DNA from: Thalassia testudinum
Lineage: Eukaryota > Streptophyta > Magnoliopsida > Alismatales > Hydrocharitaceae
Direction: 5' to 3'
Assembly (NCBI GenBank): GCA_037157565.1
Contig: JAZHRO010000019.1
Span: forward strand, 60,510,501 to 60,574,500
DNA length: 64,000 nucleotides
Shown: in pieces, positions 44,367 through 56,302 of the stretch
How the letters are laid out: each line of letters begins with the position of its first letter
Position numbering within the stretch: position 1 is the first letter of the stretch
Notes under the pieces: generated by a model
Told to the model about the DNA's origin: nothing
Database searches by the model: none
What the model saw: the letters and a program-made list of their open reading frames with translations, nothing else
Translations under genes and position numbers: made by a program

Positions 44367-45090
44367 TACTCCTACCATATTACCAATTGAACTTTCATTA
44401 TTCTTTCATCTAATCCTTATCGTTCTCCAATCACCATGTTCGGTTTCCCCCAAGGGGTCATTAAAACCACAAGCAAAAAATATATACATTTCCAAAATTT
44501 CTTGTAGAGATCCTTCTTTCCACAACTTTGGGAGATATTCTCCAATCTCAAACCCAAGTGATATTTGAGTGAATGGCCATAAAAGAAAAGGAACGGAGAT
44601 GGTGAGAAATCTAGGCGATGGTGCTTTCTGGTGTTATTGCAGAACATGATGCTGATGCTCCCATCAACGAGTGACATTCACTTTGGAAATCCACATTCTT
44701 GATTTTGTTATTATAATGATATAATAATGACCGGGGTATGCATAATGATCGGCTATAGTACATATACACGGAATTGAGGAAATACTCGATTATTTCTATT
44801 CAACATGAGCAATCAAATGTCTTTTTGCAAGCATGTATCTAAATATAGGAAGAGCCACAACGGTGAGACTTTTATAAAAAAATAAGAAAAATTATCCTTT
44901 ATACACGGCTCTTCCTCTTATTAAAAAGGAGAGTCATGTATCTGAACTACGTCATATGTATTCGAACGTTATCATATGACCTGTGAGTGGGTATATAAAT
45001 TGATGTAAAGTTGTAGCAGTTAAGAGCACTAGTACCCACACCTCCTCTACACTATTTTTCACATACTGTTGGCTTTCCACTTTTCAAAAT
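44367..45090. other. Intergenic right of the CACTA element, no gene seen
   Basis: AT-rich DNA with no supported coding sequence or clear repeat. The frame at 44417-44677 has no family signature. Confidence 0.4.
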
Positions 45091-45101
45091 GGGTCCTTCT
45101 A

Positions 45102-45695
45102 CTCAGTGCATCCCGAAACATTCCATATGCAAAATACTTGGCCTACATTATAGATCTCATCAATTCCCCTTCCCACTTGATAATTCTCCAAAGTTGTTTT
45201 AGTGGCATCGATTGATTGAATTTTTTCATTTCTCTAAATCCCAATCCTCCCTTGCTTTTAGGTGCAGCAATTTTGTTCAAAGCCTTCACATAACAATGCC
45301 TAGTTTCCTCCTCAAATCGCCACCAAAAACCACGAATATGCCTTTGCAAGTATGGGTTGAAAGTGCAACCACTGACATAAGATGGGTAAGTAAAGACTCC
45401 AATGTGGATTTTATTAGAACCATGCGACCTACCTAGGATAAAGCTCATTTTTTCCACCCACTTAGTTTGGTTTTAAATTTGCTCATAATATGCTGATGTA
45501 GCTTTTTCTGCCCTTTACTATCATTAATTGGATACCCCAAGTGGAATTCTTAAATTCGTTGTGTATGCCCAGAACTTCCATTATCCAAAGTCTGCATGCC
45601 TTTTTTGTTTTTCTGCTGAAGTAAATCTTGGATTTGATGAGGTTCACCCTTTGTCCTAAGTACTTCCATAAACCTCCACCTCTAAATTGTGGATA
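45102..45695 (-). pseudogene. LINE ORF2 fragment, C-terminal RT region (inverted)
   Basis: On the minus strand, FKYLGQRVNLIKSKIYFS near 45640 and SKGGLGFREMKKFNQSM near 45230 match the conserved end of plant L1 RT, with the GLGFR..KFN..L motif. Stops and frameshifts are frequent. The longest open stretch is 45143-45457. In the family, this sequence directly precedes the segment encoded on the plus strand at 45700. Confidence 0.75.
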
Positions 45696-45699
45696 GAGT

Positions 45700-46910
45700 T
45701 ATGGAAATTAAAGGAAAGGTTGTTCAACAATTGTCATTGAGTGGTAGAGGATGGAAGTCAACTAAATATTTGAAGAGATGCTTGGGTGGAAGATAGCAAA
45801 AATATTATAATCTATAAGAAGTTAACAATAGCAGTCCTATGATTGTAGCAAATCTGATTGATTCAGGAGATCAATGGAATTTGTCGATGTTGGAGGAATA
45901 TTTTAACAAGGAAGACAAGTTGAAGATTTTGAAAATACATTTTAACAAATCAAAGAAAGATGAGATAGTTTAGGCACCGGATGCAAAAGGGAAATTTATA
46001 GTGAAGTCTCATATCATGCCTTCTTTGAGGAAAAATGCATATGCACTTCAACTTAAAAGAATTATTGTAGCATAATTTGGAAAAACAAAACATTGAATCC
46101 AAGGGTCAAACTGTTCATCTGAAAACTTGCTACAAATTGCATTCCCTTTGCTGACATTCTAGCCTCTAGAATCCCAGACTATCCTGAATAATGTCCTCTT
46201 TATTTTAGTCATCGAGAAACAAGGAGGCACTTGTTTATGGATTGTGACTTGGTAAGGGTGCTCTGGTTTACCCTGGAATCAGAACCAACCTGGTGGAAGG
46301 TGACATTTTGGAATTTTTGTTTGAAGAACTTAGATCAAACGAGCAGTTGCTTAACACGGCATGTTCCATGGAGCACCAATTATGGCTCACAAGATGTGAT
46401 TTCAAACACACAAATAGCAAGCCCAACATTGATAGGATCTTATGGAGAAGTTTTGAGATAGTGCCAAAGATGAAGATAGAACCAACACCATTTATGTCTA
46501 CCGTATTCAAGCTATTTCCAACAGCAAATTTCCACATTCAGGTTGATGCAACTTTTAAAAATGGCAAAGCACCAACCACAATGGTATGTTTAATGACTAG
46601 GCTAGCAGCTCTAGAATATGGACGGAAGATGGTAGAGGATTTTATTTGCCATAAAATCAACATATTCAGTGACTGCCTGAATGTTGTTCGAATGGTTGAG
46701 GGACAACAAGATCCAATATGAAGGAGAAGGCATCAAATTGAAGATTGCAAAAAAATCCTTAATGTCTCTGAAAATCTGCACTTGTTTTATGTGCCTAGAA
46801 GTGAAGTGATGCTTGCTCATGAACTTGCTAAATTTTCTAACTATGAGAGGAAGGTAGGGAGATGGTGTAATACCAAACCCCCTGATGCAATTGCTCATCA
46901 TTTGAGTTAG
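45700..46910 (+). pseudogene. LINE ORF2 fragment, zf-RVT and RNase H
   Basis: Plus-strand pieces in shifting frames. MIVANLIDSGDQWNLSML and KGKFIVKSH lie near 45840-46010. A zf-RVT-like region with RRHLFMDCDLVRVLWF lies near 46210-46270. An RNase H (RVT_3-like) segment follows: FHIQVDATFKN near 46530, LAALEYGRKM near 46605, FSDCLNVVRMV near 46670, and FYVPRSEVMLAHELAKF near 46790, ending at TAG 46908-46910. A stop at about 46719 interrupts the last part. RNase H is a usual C-terminal domain of many plant L1 elements. Confidence 0.75.
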
Positions 46911-46965
46911 TTGAATGAATCCTTTTGAGCTTGGCTCAGCAAAAAAAAAAAAAAGGCTCCTTCTA

Positions 46966-47632
46966 AATTTGTGTCCCCCCTTCGTCAAAGAGCATGACTG
47001 AAAAGTTTTTGGGACAAAAGATTGGAGAAAGTAGGGGAAGGGTTAGCATTTTGTAGTTGTTTTCGTGCATTGGGTGGGGGAAGGGTGTTAGCTCTCTTTG
47101 CATTTTCTTTTGTGGGATTTTTTGCGATGGGGAACCCTAACATATATACACTATATTTAAGTGTAGGTCCAAGGGGGCATGTGTCCCTTCTGCCCCCTAC
47201 CTCTGTCCCTGCACAATCTCCAACATAACCTGCAATGCCTTCAGGTACATTGATGAGCACTACATTAGAGTTGTATGAAGATAATCTTCACACAATGAAT
47301 CCTTCTCGATTCATCGTCAAAAAGCATGAGCATTGGAGAAGAGGAGGAAGAGGGTGTGTCCTCTTCTTTCTCTAAATGAGAGGGGGATAGCCAAAAAATG
47401 AGGGAGAGAGGCTTCAACTAGCTTCCTCTTGTTGGAATTCACCTTCTTTTATAGAGAGGCAAAACCTTAATTGCTAGAGAAATTTTGTTTTTTCTTAGGT
47501 TAAGCAATACCCTTTTTTATTCATTTTTCTAAATAGAGAAAATTCCAACACTTTAATATTATCTAAATACTCTTAGTACTTGTCTTAATATTTGTAAACA
47601 TATATTTCAACTAATTAAATATACAATTCTAA
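46966..47632. other. Intergenic, no gene seen
   Basis: Frames at 46985-47260 (minus) and 47022-47228 (plus) overlap each other, lack motifs and have no support. The sequence becomes AT-rich after 47400. Confidence 0.4.
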
Positions 47633-48185
47633 GGATGCAAGTTTCGGTCAACCCAACCTGATCCAACCCTAAAAGGATAAATAAAATCTGACTCATTTGA
47701 ATTCAAGTTTGGATTTCGATTTTATCAAAAAAACCTAGTCGTTTGTAGATATGTGTATGAATACCCAATTCAGGTATTTTTGTTTTAAGTGAATGAATGA
47801 GTATCGTTACATTTTGTAGACATTTTCAACAAATGTAACCATATTATCACTTTATAATTGTATGCTGCATGTTTATTGATTTTCTAGACTTTTTACGTTA
47901 TGTATGCTATATTGTTTCTTTTTTATCGGTGAAAACCTTATTGATTTTATGCATGTTATAAATGATATGATCATTATGCCATTTGAATTTTATTGCAAAT
48001 TAACAATGAATCATGTTATCAATTTTTTTCTTGTTTAACTTTACTGTAGGCATGATTTGATTGTAGAGTTGATTTATAAATGGATACCTGAAAGATAGAT
48101 GGGTACGAGTTTGAGTTTGTCTACTCGATGGGAAAACGGATTGGTTATGCATATGGATTTAGCCAAACTTGACTCGTTTGCATCC
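47633..48185. repeat. Possible TIR element (GGATGCAA ends)
   Basis: The segment starts GGATGCAAGTTT and ends with TTGCATCC. Just inside each end are related words: AACCCAACCTGATCC on the left and GGATTGG...TTAGCCAAAC on the right. It is AT-rich and non-coding, about 553 bp. No convincing target duplication is visible, so a decayed non-autonomous DNA element is only a suggestion. Confidence 0.35.
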
Positions 48186-49669
48186 CTCTATAATTCCATT
48201 TCTCCTCATACTATGTTGCTAGTTATTGTATTGTGTTGCAAGGAAATCTTGTAGAAAATCCATTATATATATAGGATTAAGATCATTCTAAATCAAGGGC
48301 TTAAATTATTTATTGACGTTATTTGATTTCGATAATCATTTCTTGTTTCTTAATTGATAAATTAATCCAAGCATTACTCCACAATTATTCACTTTCGATA
48401 ATCTCTAATTTATCAACTAGCTAGTAATCATTAGGTGTTCATCAAAATCATTAGGTGTTCTCCACAATTTGGGTAAGTACTCAATACCTAGTCAAAATCA
48501 TTAGGTGTTCAACACATAACCTAGTGATCGATGCTAAGGAAATTGATAAGAAGTATAGAAGATGGGAATGCAGCAAGCATGTGAATGGTGAAAAGGAACA
48601 TGAGGATTTAGTAACCAAGTTCCACCCCATGGGTGTACATTTGGGGAGGGTGTCTGACCCTCAATTATCCACTTGAAACTTGCATGATATAGGACGGGTC
48701 CAACTCCTCTTTTTTGAATATGTGACCCCTCCTTTATAATGGTTTTTCCTCTCTTTTACTCTTCATGAGGCGTCATTGCATAGCAAGTTGCCTTGTCTTC
48801 TAGTTGATCACCTCACTCTCCTCATTGGCACCTCGATTTCCATGTTTCGATTCTCATGTTGTTGGCTTGGCTTCTACACTGCTGGTGCTTTTCCTACCTA
48901 GCGCCATCAGGATTGGTGCGGTGACAAACTGTTGCACCTTGATCTCTTGAGCAATCTCCTTCCTCCCAAGGGTGTGGACAGTTGGATCGGCGAAATGTCC
49001 CAGAGCAGGCAAACTAGCCAATTGACTCTTGGTCGTTTGCCTTGGATAATGGCATCACGACCCAACCAGAGAAGGTCGTGCTTTATTTCCTAGCTGGGCT
49101 AACTCTCTTCTTGAACCTACTTGCCTCATGGGTCAACCTCTGGTAAGCTTGACTTTCATTCCCCCATCACCTAGTGAAACACAATGTCTACCAAATTGTT
49201 AGGTAATAGCCAAGCTCGAGATATACCGTATATCTCATATGTCCTACACATAGAGACACATATGAGCAATTCAAGCTTTGGGATGCTATCCCACAATTGT
49301 CCTTTATAGGGTTGGTCAATGTATGTTACCATTATTCCTTATGTGGAAAATACACTAGATACATTCTCTAAGTTCATCAAATTCCTTCATTCTTATTTCG
49401 ACTTATCTATTAGAATAATAATTAAGTGAATGAGGCTTCTAAAGCTATAACGATATAGCTCAAACTTCATTCAAATTATTAGAGTTGTGTGAATCCCATC
49501 TTAAGACATTTATATCTTGTATACAATCTGGCTTCCTGAGATAATTGGCCTTACCGCTTTCTCTAGGGATAGTGATAAGGAGAAGACCTTTATGATCTCA
49601 ACTCCACTGATCAACTTCTTGATGATGCTCATGTGATAATTCTGCAACCATCAATTCATATGAACTCTT
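48186..49669. other. Intergenic, short direct repeats only
   Basis: The word AATCATTAGGTGTTC recurs three times at about 48430-48510 with diverged spacers. Frame 48455-48676 starts inside that repeat and has no family signature. The remainder, to about 49670, shows nothing I can assign. Confidence 0.4.
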
Positions 49670-51230
49670 TTGATAATAATGTCATCATCAGCCATATCTA
49701 TCTTTATTTAGTCATATTCCATCATTAAATGCCCCTCCATAATCGCCAGAAGACAGTAATTCATTACACATCCTTTCTAAGAGAATAACAAGAAACCAAG
49801 GTTAAAACTGTAATTTTACCATCATATCATGAATGTAGAAAAACTGTGGGTTTCTCCAGGGATTAATTAAGGGTCAAATGGCCTTAAGAGTCTAACAAGC
49901 AGGTTAATATAAGACAGAAACGGGTTTTCACGTGTTTCGAGAATTAAATGACATCTGAAACCCTAAAAATAGACTCTCTTAATTAACTGAGGTTTTAGTA
50001 AAGATAAAATTCACCTAAACCCTCTAAAAATCATAGAAAATATTCTCTAGGTTTGGTATACTTAATTTGACCATCAGAACCCATTTTGACTTAAAACAGA
50101 GTCTCAGATAGATAGTTGCCCTAATTTGGGTAATTACACAATTTACCCAGTCAAACTTGGTCAAAACAAAAATCCAACTTCACCATTGGATTCCTTAGGT
50201 CCAAACTAGGTTTTTACCAAAATTTGGACCCAATCTGAGATCATCTTGGCCTAGTTTGCAATTTAGTCTTGTTTAACTCTTTTCTCTCACACACATGTCC
50301 CTAACTTTCAAAATCCTTACAAATAGGCCCCTATCTTTGTCATCACTCTTTACAAATAGGTCCCTCCATAGTTATTGCGGAGGAATCCTTCTCTAACGAC
50401 CTTTGATTGAAGAGAACTCCTATAATCAATAAATCCCTTTCAAAATTGGAAGGGAGATTCCTTGAGAACTCTTTCCAACTCACCTAACGTCGAACTCCAT
50501 AACTTTCCCAATCTCTCATGTGAACACATGAGAGATTTGGATATCTCTTGAGTTTCCAACTCCTTCGAGCTTTCTAAGCTCGCAAAGCTTGATTCCTAAG
50601 CTTAAACCAACTCCCTGAGGCCTACAAAAGGATCCCCATGGCAAACCGTTTTCCCCACGCTCGAATTTGGCCAAAAATCCCCCACGTTCCTCCCTCCTCT
50701 CCGGTCGAATAGCTCCTCGACGTCCAGCAATCTTCTCCGACCTCCCTCATCGTCCGTACGCAACACCAGCGACGGATTTGCCTTCCCCTCCTTCTTAAGC
50801 TCTTGGTCGTACCAGCAGGAGCTTCTCCCTCGTCTTCATCGTCATTTTCCACCTCACTAGAGTATCTTCTTCCCCGACATCGGCCAATCAAAGCCAACGC
50901 CGTTCTCCCCCATTCGTTAGTTAGATTAAGATTAGAACAATTCCCTTAGACTCATAGATTAATTCTCCCCCTCTTAACTCTTGTTTCGACCCCTCGACTA
51001 CACCACCCACCACCTTCGTCTCCACCTCCGGCAACCACTCAGGCGAAGCGTTTCCACCACTACACCTCTCCATCTGCCTCGCCGAAACTACCTACACGTC
51101 TACCTCGACTCCACGAACCAAACTCCTCTCTTATTTCGCCAATTCCACCTCCTAAACTACTCATCAAACCAGATTTCAAACTACGATGACAATACTTTGA
51201 TTTAAATCCCCAATAGATCGCTCATAACAT
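49670..51230 (+). repeat. Dispersed repeat R1, copy c
   Basis: It is collinear with R1-d. TGTAATTTTACCATC near 49809 matches 57970. 'attaaatgaca...aaaccctaaa' near 49945 matches 58085. A 'cccttatcttt...' stretch lies near 50320. A pyrimidine-rich end with CTCGACTACACCACCCACCACC near 50994 parallels CTCGACCGACCCGACCACC near 59109. The ends are blurred and no duplication is visible. Frame 50622-50897 (minus) is a by-product. Confidence 0.5.
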
Positions 51231-53174
51231 CTTTCCATCAAGAATTCAATCAGATATTAGCTTCATATGAATAACTCGAAACAATTGATTCTATGTACAG
51301 GACAATGTATTGCTAGTCATGGTGTCATCTCCAGTACAACTTCTATTTGACCATATGCTTGGAAGTCCAATATCTATCCTATATATCACCCATTTCTAAT
51401 GCCTATCAATTGAATAGAATCTAACTCAACTTGTAGGCTTGAATTTTTGAATGGCTTTTTGTCATTATAGACCATGAAATAGATTTCACCAAAAGAATGA
51501 AAAATATCTCCAAATTAAGTCTTGCTCAGAGCCAGATGCTTAAAGGACATCTAAACATCATATTGGCATTACATGTAAGCCAAAATATTCGAAATTAGTC
51601 GAACACCAGCAAAGAGATAAGAGCATAACACATACCATAATATATAGGAAATTAGCACTGTCCAGGAGTCAAGAGACTAACACATATCACAAAATATTGC
51701 AAACTAACCTAGCACAACAATCACGTTGGAGTAAATTCCAATATTATATAGAAGTTGTAAAATCAAATGGAGCATAGAAAACTACTAACAAAAACTTAGC
51801 AAGGTCACCTAGCAGAATTATGTATAGCTTACCTACCAACGACCTTGGTTGTAAGCTCCTCGTGCATGCACTTCACACGATTGTGCAGTGGGAGCTCCTC
51901 AATCGAAGCTACGTCACCTGCACAAAAATGAAATAGGAATTGTTAAGGGGATATGAAGCATGAAATGTAGATAAAATGGAAATGCAAATAATCACACTAC
52001 CCTCTTCCTCCTCCAAGAAGAGCTCAAGAACAACCCACAAAATGGCGTCAAAGACCCATGGCCCCAATTTATAGGAACCCATGGACCTCAACCTCATTCA
52101 TATCTCATCCCACTTCTCTTCACCGATTTGCCCACATGAAGATGACGAAGGGCTATGGGGGATCATCATATCGAAGATTCAAATCTTGCAACAGAGAATG
52201 GGTCGCAGAAAAGAGGTCATCAGTGAAGCAAAGAAGGAAAACAAAGATACACGAGAGGATGGAGATGAAAGCAAACGTAGAAAAAAAAAATGAAAGATCA
52301 CTGATGACAGGAAATCAAATTGACGCCAATAAATATACATACAGAAGAGGAGCAAAATCACTCAACCAATACAGTAAATAGGCCAACGCTCTTGAGGAGT
52401 GACTGCAGGTGAGTTTATTGACCTCAGAAGAATCATGCAGGTGTGCTTATTGCACGCAAATGACAACGAAGGTTTGACAGAGCAACACAGAAGCCATCAA
52501 TGGCATCTGATCCTGTATCAACCAACGCCAAGGAACAGAGAAGAGTATTCAATAGCTACGTCTTGCGACATTCAAAAAAGGCTTCGTGAAAACGTCCATA
52601 AGACAAAAGGCGATTATTCAAAATCCCAATTTAACACGAAAACCCAAAATTAATCAACTAAAGCTCGAATAAAAATTGATGCAATATAAGCACGGCAAGA
52701 ACATAGATTGATTTGATGATCGGACGTTGGTGCGTGGAGGATCACTGTGAAGGCAAGTGAGGCAAGGAGCATCGCTACATTGAGGAGTCATTGTAGGGAC
52801 TCCAAGTTTGCTACGAAAGCAAGGTATCCACGATGCGAATGGAGGGGTAGCGGAAGAGTAACATGGAAGAAACCTACCTCTGTGCCCCCCATGGAATAAA
52901 GTTTCACTAGCATAACCCCACATATTATGGCTTAACTTTATTACGACCTTTCCCAAGCCAAACGTAGAAAAATCCAACGTATTCCTCGAAACAAATGAGC
53001 CCTTAAAGTTTGCCAAAAAATAAACAAAAAAAAAGTTCCCATTTTCACTATTCTACATGCACACCACTCTCCTTGCCATCCCACTTGATATGAATGCATT
53101 CTAATAGATATCAAGTAGGACGATAGGTGGTATAATGTCATGAAGGAAAATTTGCAAGTACTCTCTTCTAACAT
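51231..53174. other. Intergenic, no gene seen
   Basis: AT-rich with scattered short frames (51909-52097, 52058-52381, 52399-52653, 52654-53016) that show no recognisable domains or splice pattern I can defend. A small host gene cannot be excluded, but there is no positive evidence. Confidence 0.35.
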
Positions 53175-53177
53175 TTA

Positions 53178-53525
53178 GGGTTAGTTTACGGTAAAGATTA
53201 GCTAATCTGGGTTAGTTTCTTTGTAACAAAGGATAACCCCTATTTGTGTTTCCTTAAAAATGGAGGTTAACCCTTATTTGTGTTTACTGAATAAGAGTTA
53301 GGAATGGAGGTTAACTTGTGATGTAAAAGGAAAGTGTTTACTTAGATATGAAGGTTAGAATGGAGGATAAGATCGGAAAATGTATATTTGCCTTTAGGAT
53401 AGTATGTAAGTTAATTGGTGTCTTTGTTTATATTAAAATGGAGGGACATGTTATGATAAATCACATGCAAAAGGGCATGAGGGAAAAGAAATAAATGGAA
53501 ATTAACTTACAGGTTACTCTAACCC
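53178..53525. mobile_element. Tourist-like MITE (PIF/Harbinger type)
   Basis: A 348-bp non-coding segment begins GGGTTAGTTTACGGTAAAG and ends in the near reverse complement (CTTACAGGTTACTCTAACCC). It is flanked by TTA at 53175-53177 and 53526-53528. A TTA duplication with G-rich ends fits PIF/Harbinger MITEs. It ends 18 bp before the gypsy E3 LTR. Confidence 0.6.
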
Positions 53526-53543
53526 TTACCCCAACACTAGTTA

Positions 53544-56218
53544 TGTTACGACCCGGTTCCCGAATTCCTACAGAACCCGAAACTGGCTCGCCTCGACTAA
53601 TCCTAAGACCCAATCGTCCAACAAGAAATAACCAAAAAGTAGGAAAATAGACCACATTCACATATGCAATGTAACTAAACAGTAAAAGCGTACAAGCAGT
53701 AAAGGAAAGTAAAAGCTGTTAGTTCAGTATAAACCACCACAACAACAGGAAAAGTAGAACAAAAGCAATAGTAACAGGAACAGTAGCAAAAAAAAGTCTG
53801 AAACTCACTATAGAAGAAAAGAGAATACAATAAAAGTACTGAAAACTACGACTGTGCTCGACTAGACCCAGCACCCTCTGCAACCGGTAGCTCAGGCCGC
53901 TCAACTCCTGGACCAAAACAGTGTTATGAATAAGACAGAGTTAGCGAACGCTGAGTAGAGTGGTAACCATACTATCTAAAGCAGTAAAACTAGTAGGTAA
54001 ATTTATCCTTTTTAAGTTAGCTTATTTTACAGGTAATTCATTTTCACCCCATTTGGTTAACATTCCGATTTCTTTCTTGATCTTGCATATTCCACGTGGA
54101 AACGATCTTGATTGCAGTCTTTTCCGAAGAGTAAAAGGTACACGTGGTGCTCTCCTGGCTGGGAGAGTCCCCCGTGGTAGTCCTACACCCAGTCAACCAC
54201 CCCAAAGTCACTGACAGACATAGCAGTGACTACGACACGTACGATAAGCACACGAGTAGTTACCCTGCACTGACACACGGTCAATCATTTCCGCAAGCAG
54301 GTACACCTAAAGTACAGCACGGAACAGTATAGGGCCTAGCCCTCTCAGAAATAAGAGTCTAGACCCTCAAAACCAAACAGGGGTCTCGCCCCTCCACAGT
54401 CCACGCACCCTCGTCTGACTACCACAGTTTGCCAATGAGGCCTAACAAGTCAGTGTAGGGTGGCTAGCTAAACCCCGGGCCCCATGGGGTGACTAGCTCT
54501 CTCCTTACACTAGTAGCTCGCTCGGTACCGTATACCCAAATGCCAACAGAAGTCGGTGTAGAGTGGTCAATCCAAACCCCAGGTCCCAACCCAAATGCAG
54601 CTAGCTCTGCTCTACACTAAAAGGGGGATAGTTGCTCTCCTTGGTACCACGTACTAAAGGGCCAACATACTTCCCGTCCACATTCCAGGCTTTTCCATCT
54701 AACCACAAGAGCTCTACTTCTAACTCCCCGTAGGGTTCATGCTCATGTTCAGCATATTATTCATATCCAGGTTTCATCATTCACAATTCAGTTCTCGTTT
54801 ATACACAGGCAGCTCGTATTTCCACAATTTAACCATGCAACAAGTGATATCATAGGTAATTGTTTAGTTATCTCAGACAGCTCATATTCTAACAGACAGC
54901 TCGTATTTATTTACAGGCAGTGGCAAACAATTTAGCTCATTCATATATATATATATAGAATTTCAATTTCGTTAAATAATTGGTTCTACCATTTCTTGTC
55001 CTAGGATTCATGCCACATCCTAGGTTTCCAGTTGTCTAATTTTCATGAATGCATTCATATTTAATAAGTACAACAAGGGTAGACCACTCTACCAGACAAT
55101 CTAGGAGTACTGGGGGATCGAACTATAGGCCCACATGCCTCTGCGAGCCCCAGACACGCAACAGGTCGAAATCCTATATCAAGAAACACATCACAATGGA
55201 AGGTTCAGAACAGTGTATAAAGGCTTCTAATATGTAGAGAAACTCACAAGGAAACCACAGATACTTTGTTTGCATAAAACGGATCCCGATCGGACCCCGA
55301 ACGGGTCAAAAACGTGTCTGCAGATTAAAATCAAACATCTAGAAACAGGTCCAGACGTCTTAAAAGTCACAGAGACTCACCTCAAGCTCCTGCAGTGATC
55401 TCAAACATCCAGGACTCCCCCGTGACCGTCTAAAAATAGTTCCAGACGTCTGACCAGTCCTCCAGTCGTTTGGTAAGCTGTCCAGGCTTCCGAAAGTGCG
55501 TGGAAAGGCGTTCCACGCACCTTCCCAAGGCTGCTCCTACGCATGACAGAGCAGAAACCCACTTTAGCCTAAACCAAATCACCTGCGGTGCGACCTACGT
55601 GGCCACAACCGTGAAGAAGACGTACCTTCGCGATACAGATGTTTTCAGACGTCTGGTGTTGATGCTAGACGTCCAGCCAGTCGTCTGAAAGACACTCCAA
55701 ACGTATGATACTAGAAAAATTCCAGTATCAAACCGCACTCCTGAGCTTCTCACCTCGTCTCCCCTCGCTCCGCCGCAGCTCCAACTGCTGCAACTGGTCC
55801 AGGAAGACGCTCCAACGCCTTCCTCATCCCGCACGCGTCGTAATGACCATGAGAGCTTCAACTAGCTTCCACGAAGCTCTTGACCTCGGCCCTCTCCTCC
55901 TCATGCACCCTCCTCGCTCTCACGCTCTCTCTCACGCGCCCTTGCTCGCGATAGTGGAGTGGGGGGTGTGGTGGTAGTGGTGGAGTGGAGAGGAGAGGAA
56001 TGGGGTGGCCATTTATAAGGCCAGGCTAGGGTTCGACAGGATGGAGGGAGGAAGAAAAAGAGAGAGAGATGGGTCCTGCGCACCACCCGCGCACAGAATG
56101 CAGAAAGCGTACAAAAATTTAATTTCCAGACATCTGGGAAAGGGTCCAGACGTCGGGACAGACGTCTGACTAACACTCCATGCGTCTTAAAAGGCTAAAA
56201 ACAGGACGGGTCTTTACA
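53544..56218 (-). repeat. E3 3' LTR
   Basis: On the minus strand the LTR runs from TGTAAAGACCCGTC to GGGTCGTAACA and is 2675 bp, nearly the same as the E2 5' LTR (2686 bp). It contains CAGACGTCTG-type motifs (for example near 55445, 55650 and 56160) and a TATAAAT box at 56011-56017. Frames at 55049-55977 and 55901-56176 are LTR shadows. Confidence 0.9.
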
Positions 56219-56302
56219 TCATAACAAACGTAAAAGAAGTTTCATCCCTGAAACTTGAACGAGCTAGGGTACGGAAAAAGGAATATAAAACGCATTACAA
56301 AC

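Larger units (their letters stand above)
45102..46954 (+). mobile_element. L1-type LINE, 5' truncated and 5' inverted
   Basis: The right part (about 45700-46954) is plus-strand ORF2 C-terminus ending in a poly-A of 14 or so at about 46941-46954. The left part (45102-about 45695) encodes the preceding RT segment on the minus strand. Flanks GGGTCCTTCTA (45091-45101) and GGCTCCTTCTA (46955-46965) match at 10 of 11, as expected of a LINE target site duplication. The arrangement is the classic 5' inversion attributed to twin priming. The copy lacks the EN and most of the RT domain and is dead. Confidence 0.82.

Noticed and set aside
46985..47260. Minus-strand 91-codon frame as a gene
   Set aside because: It is overlapped by a plus-strand frame, without motif or conserved context.
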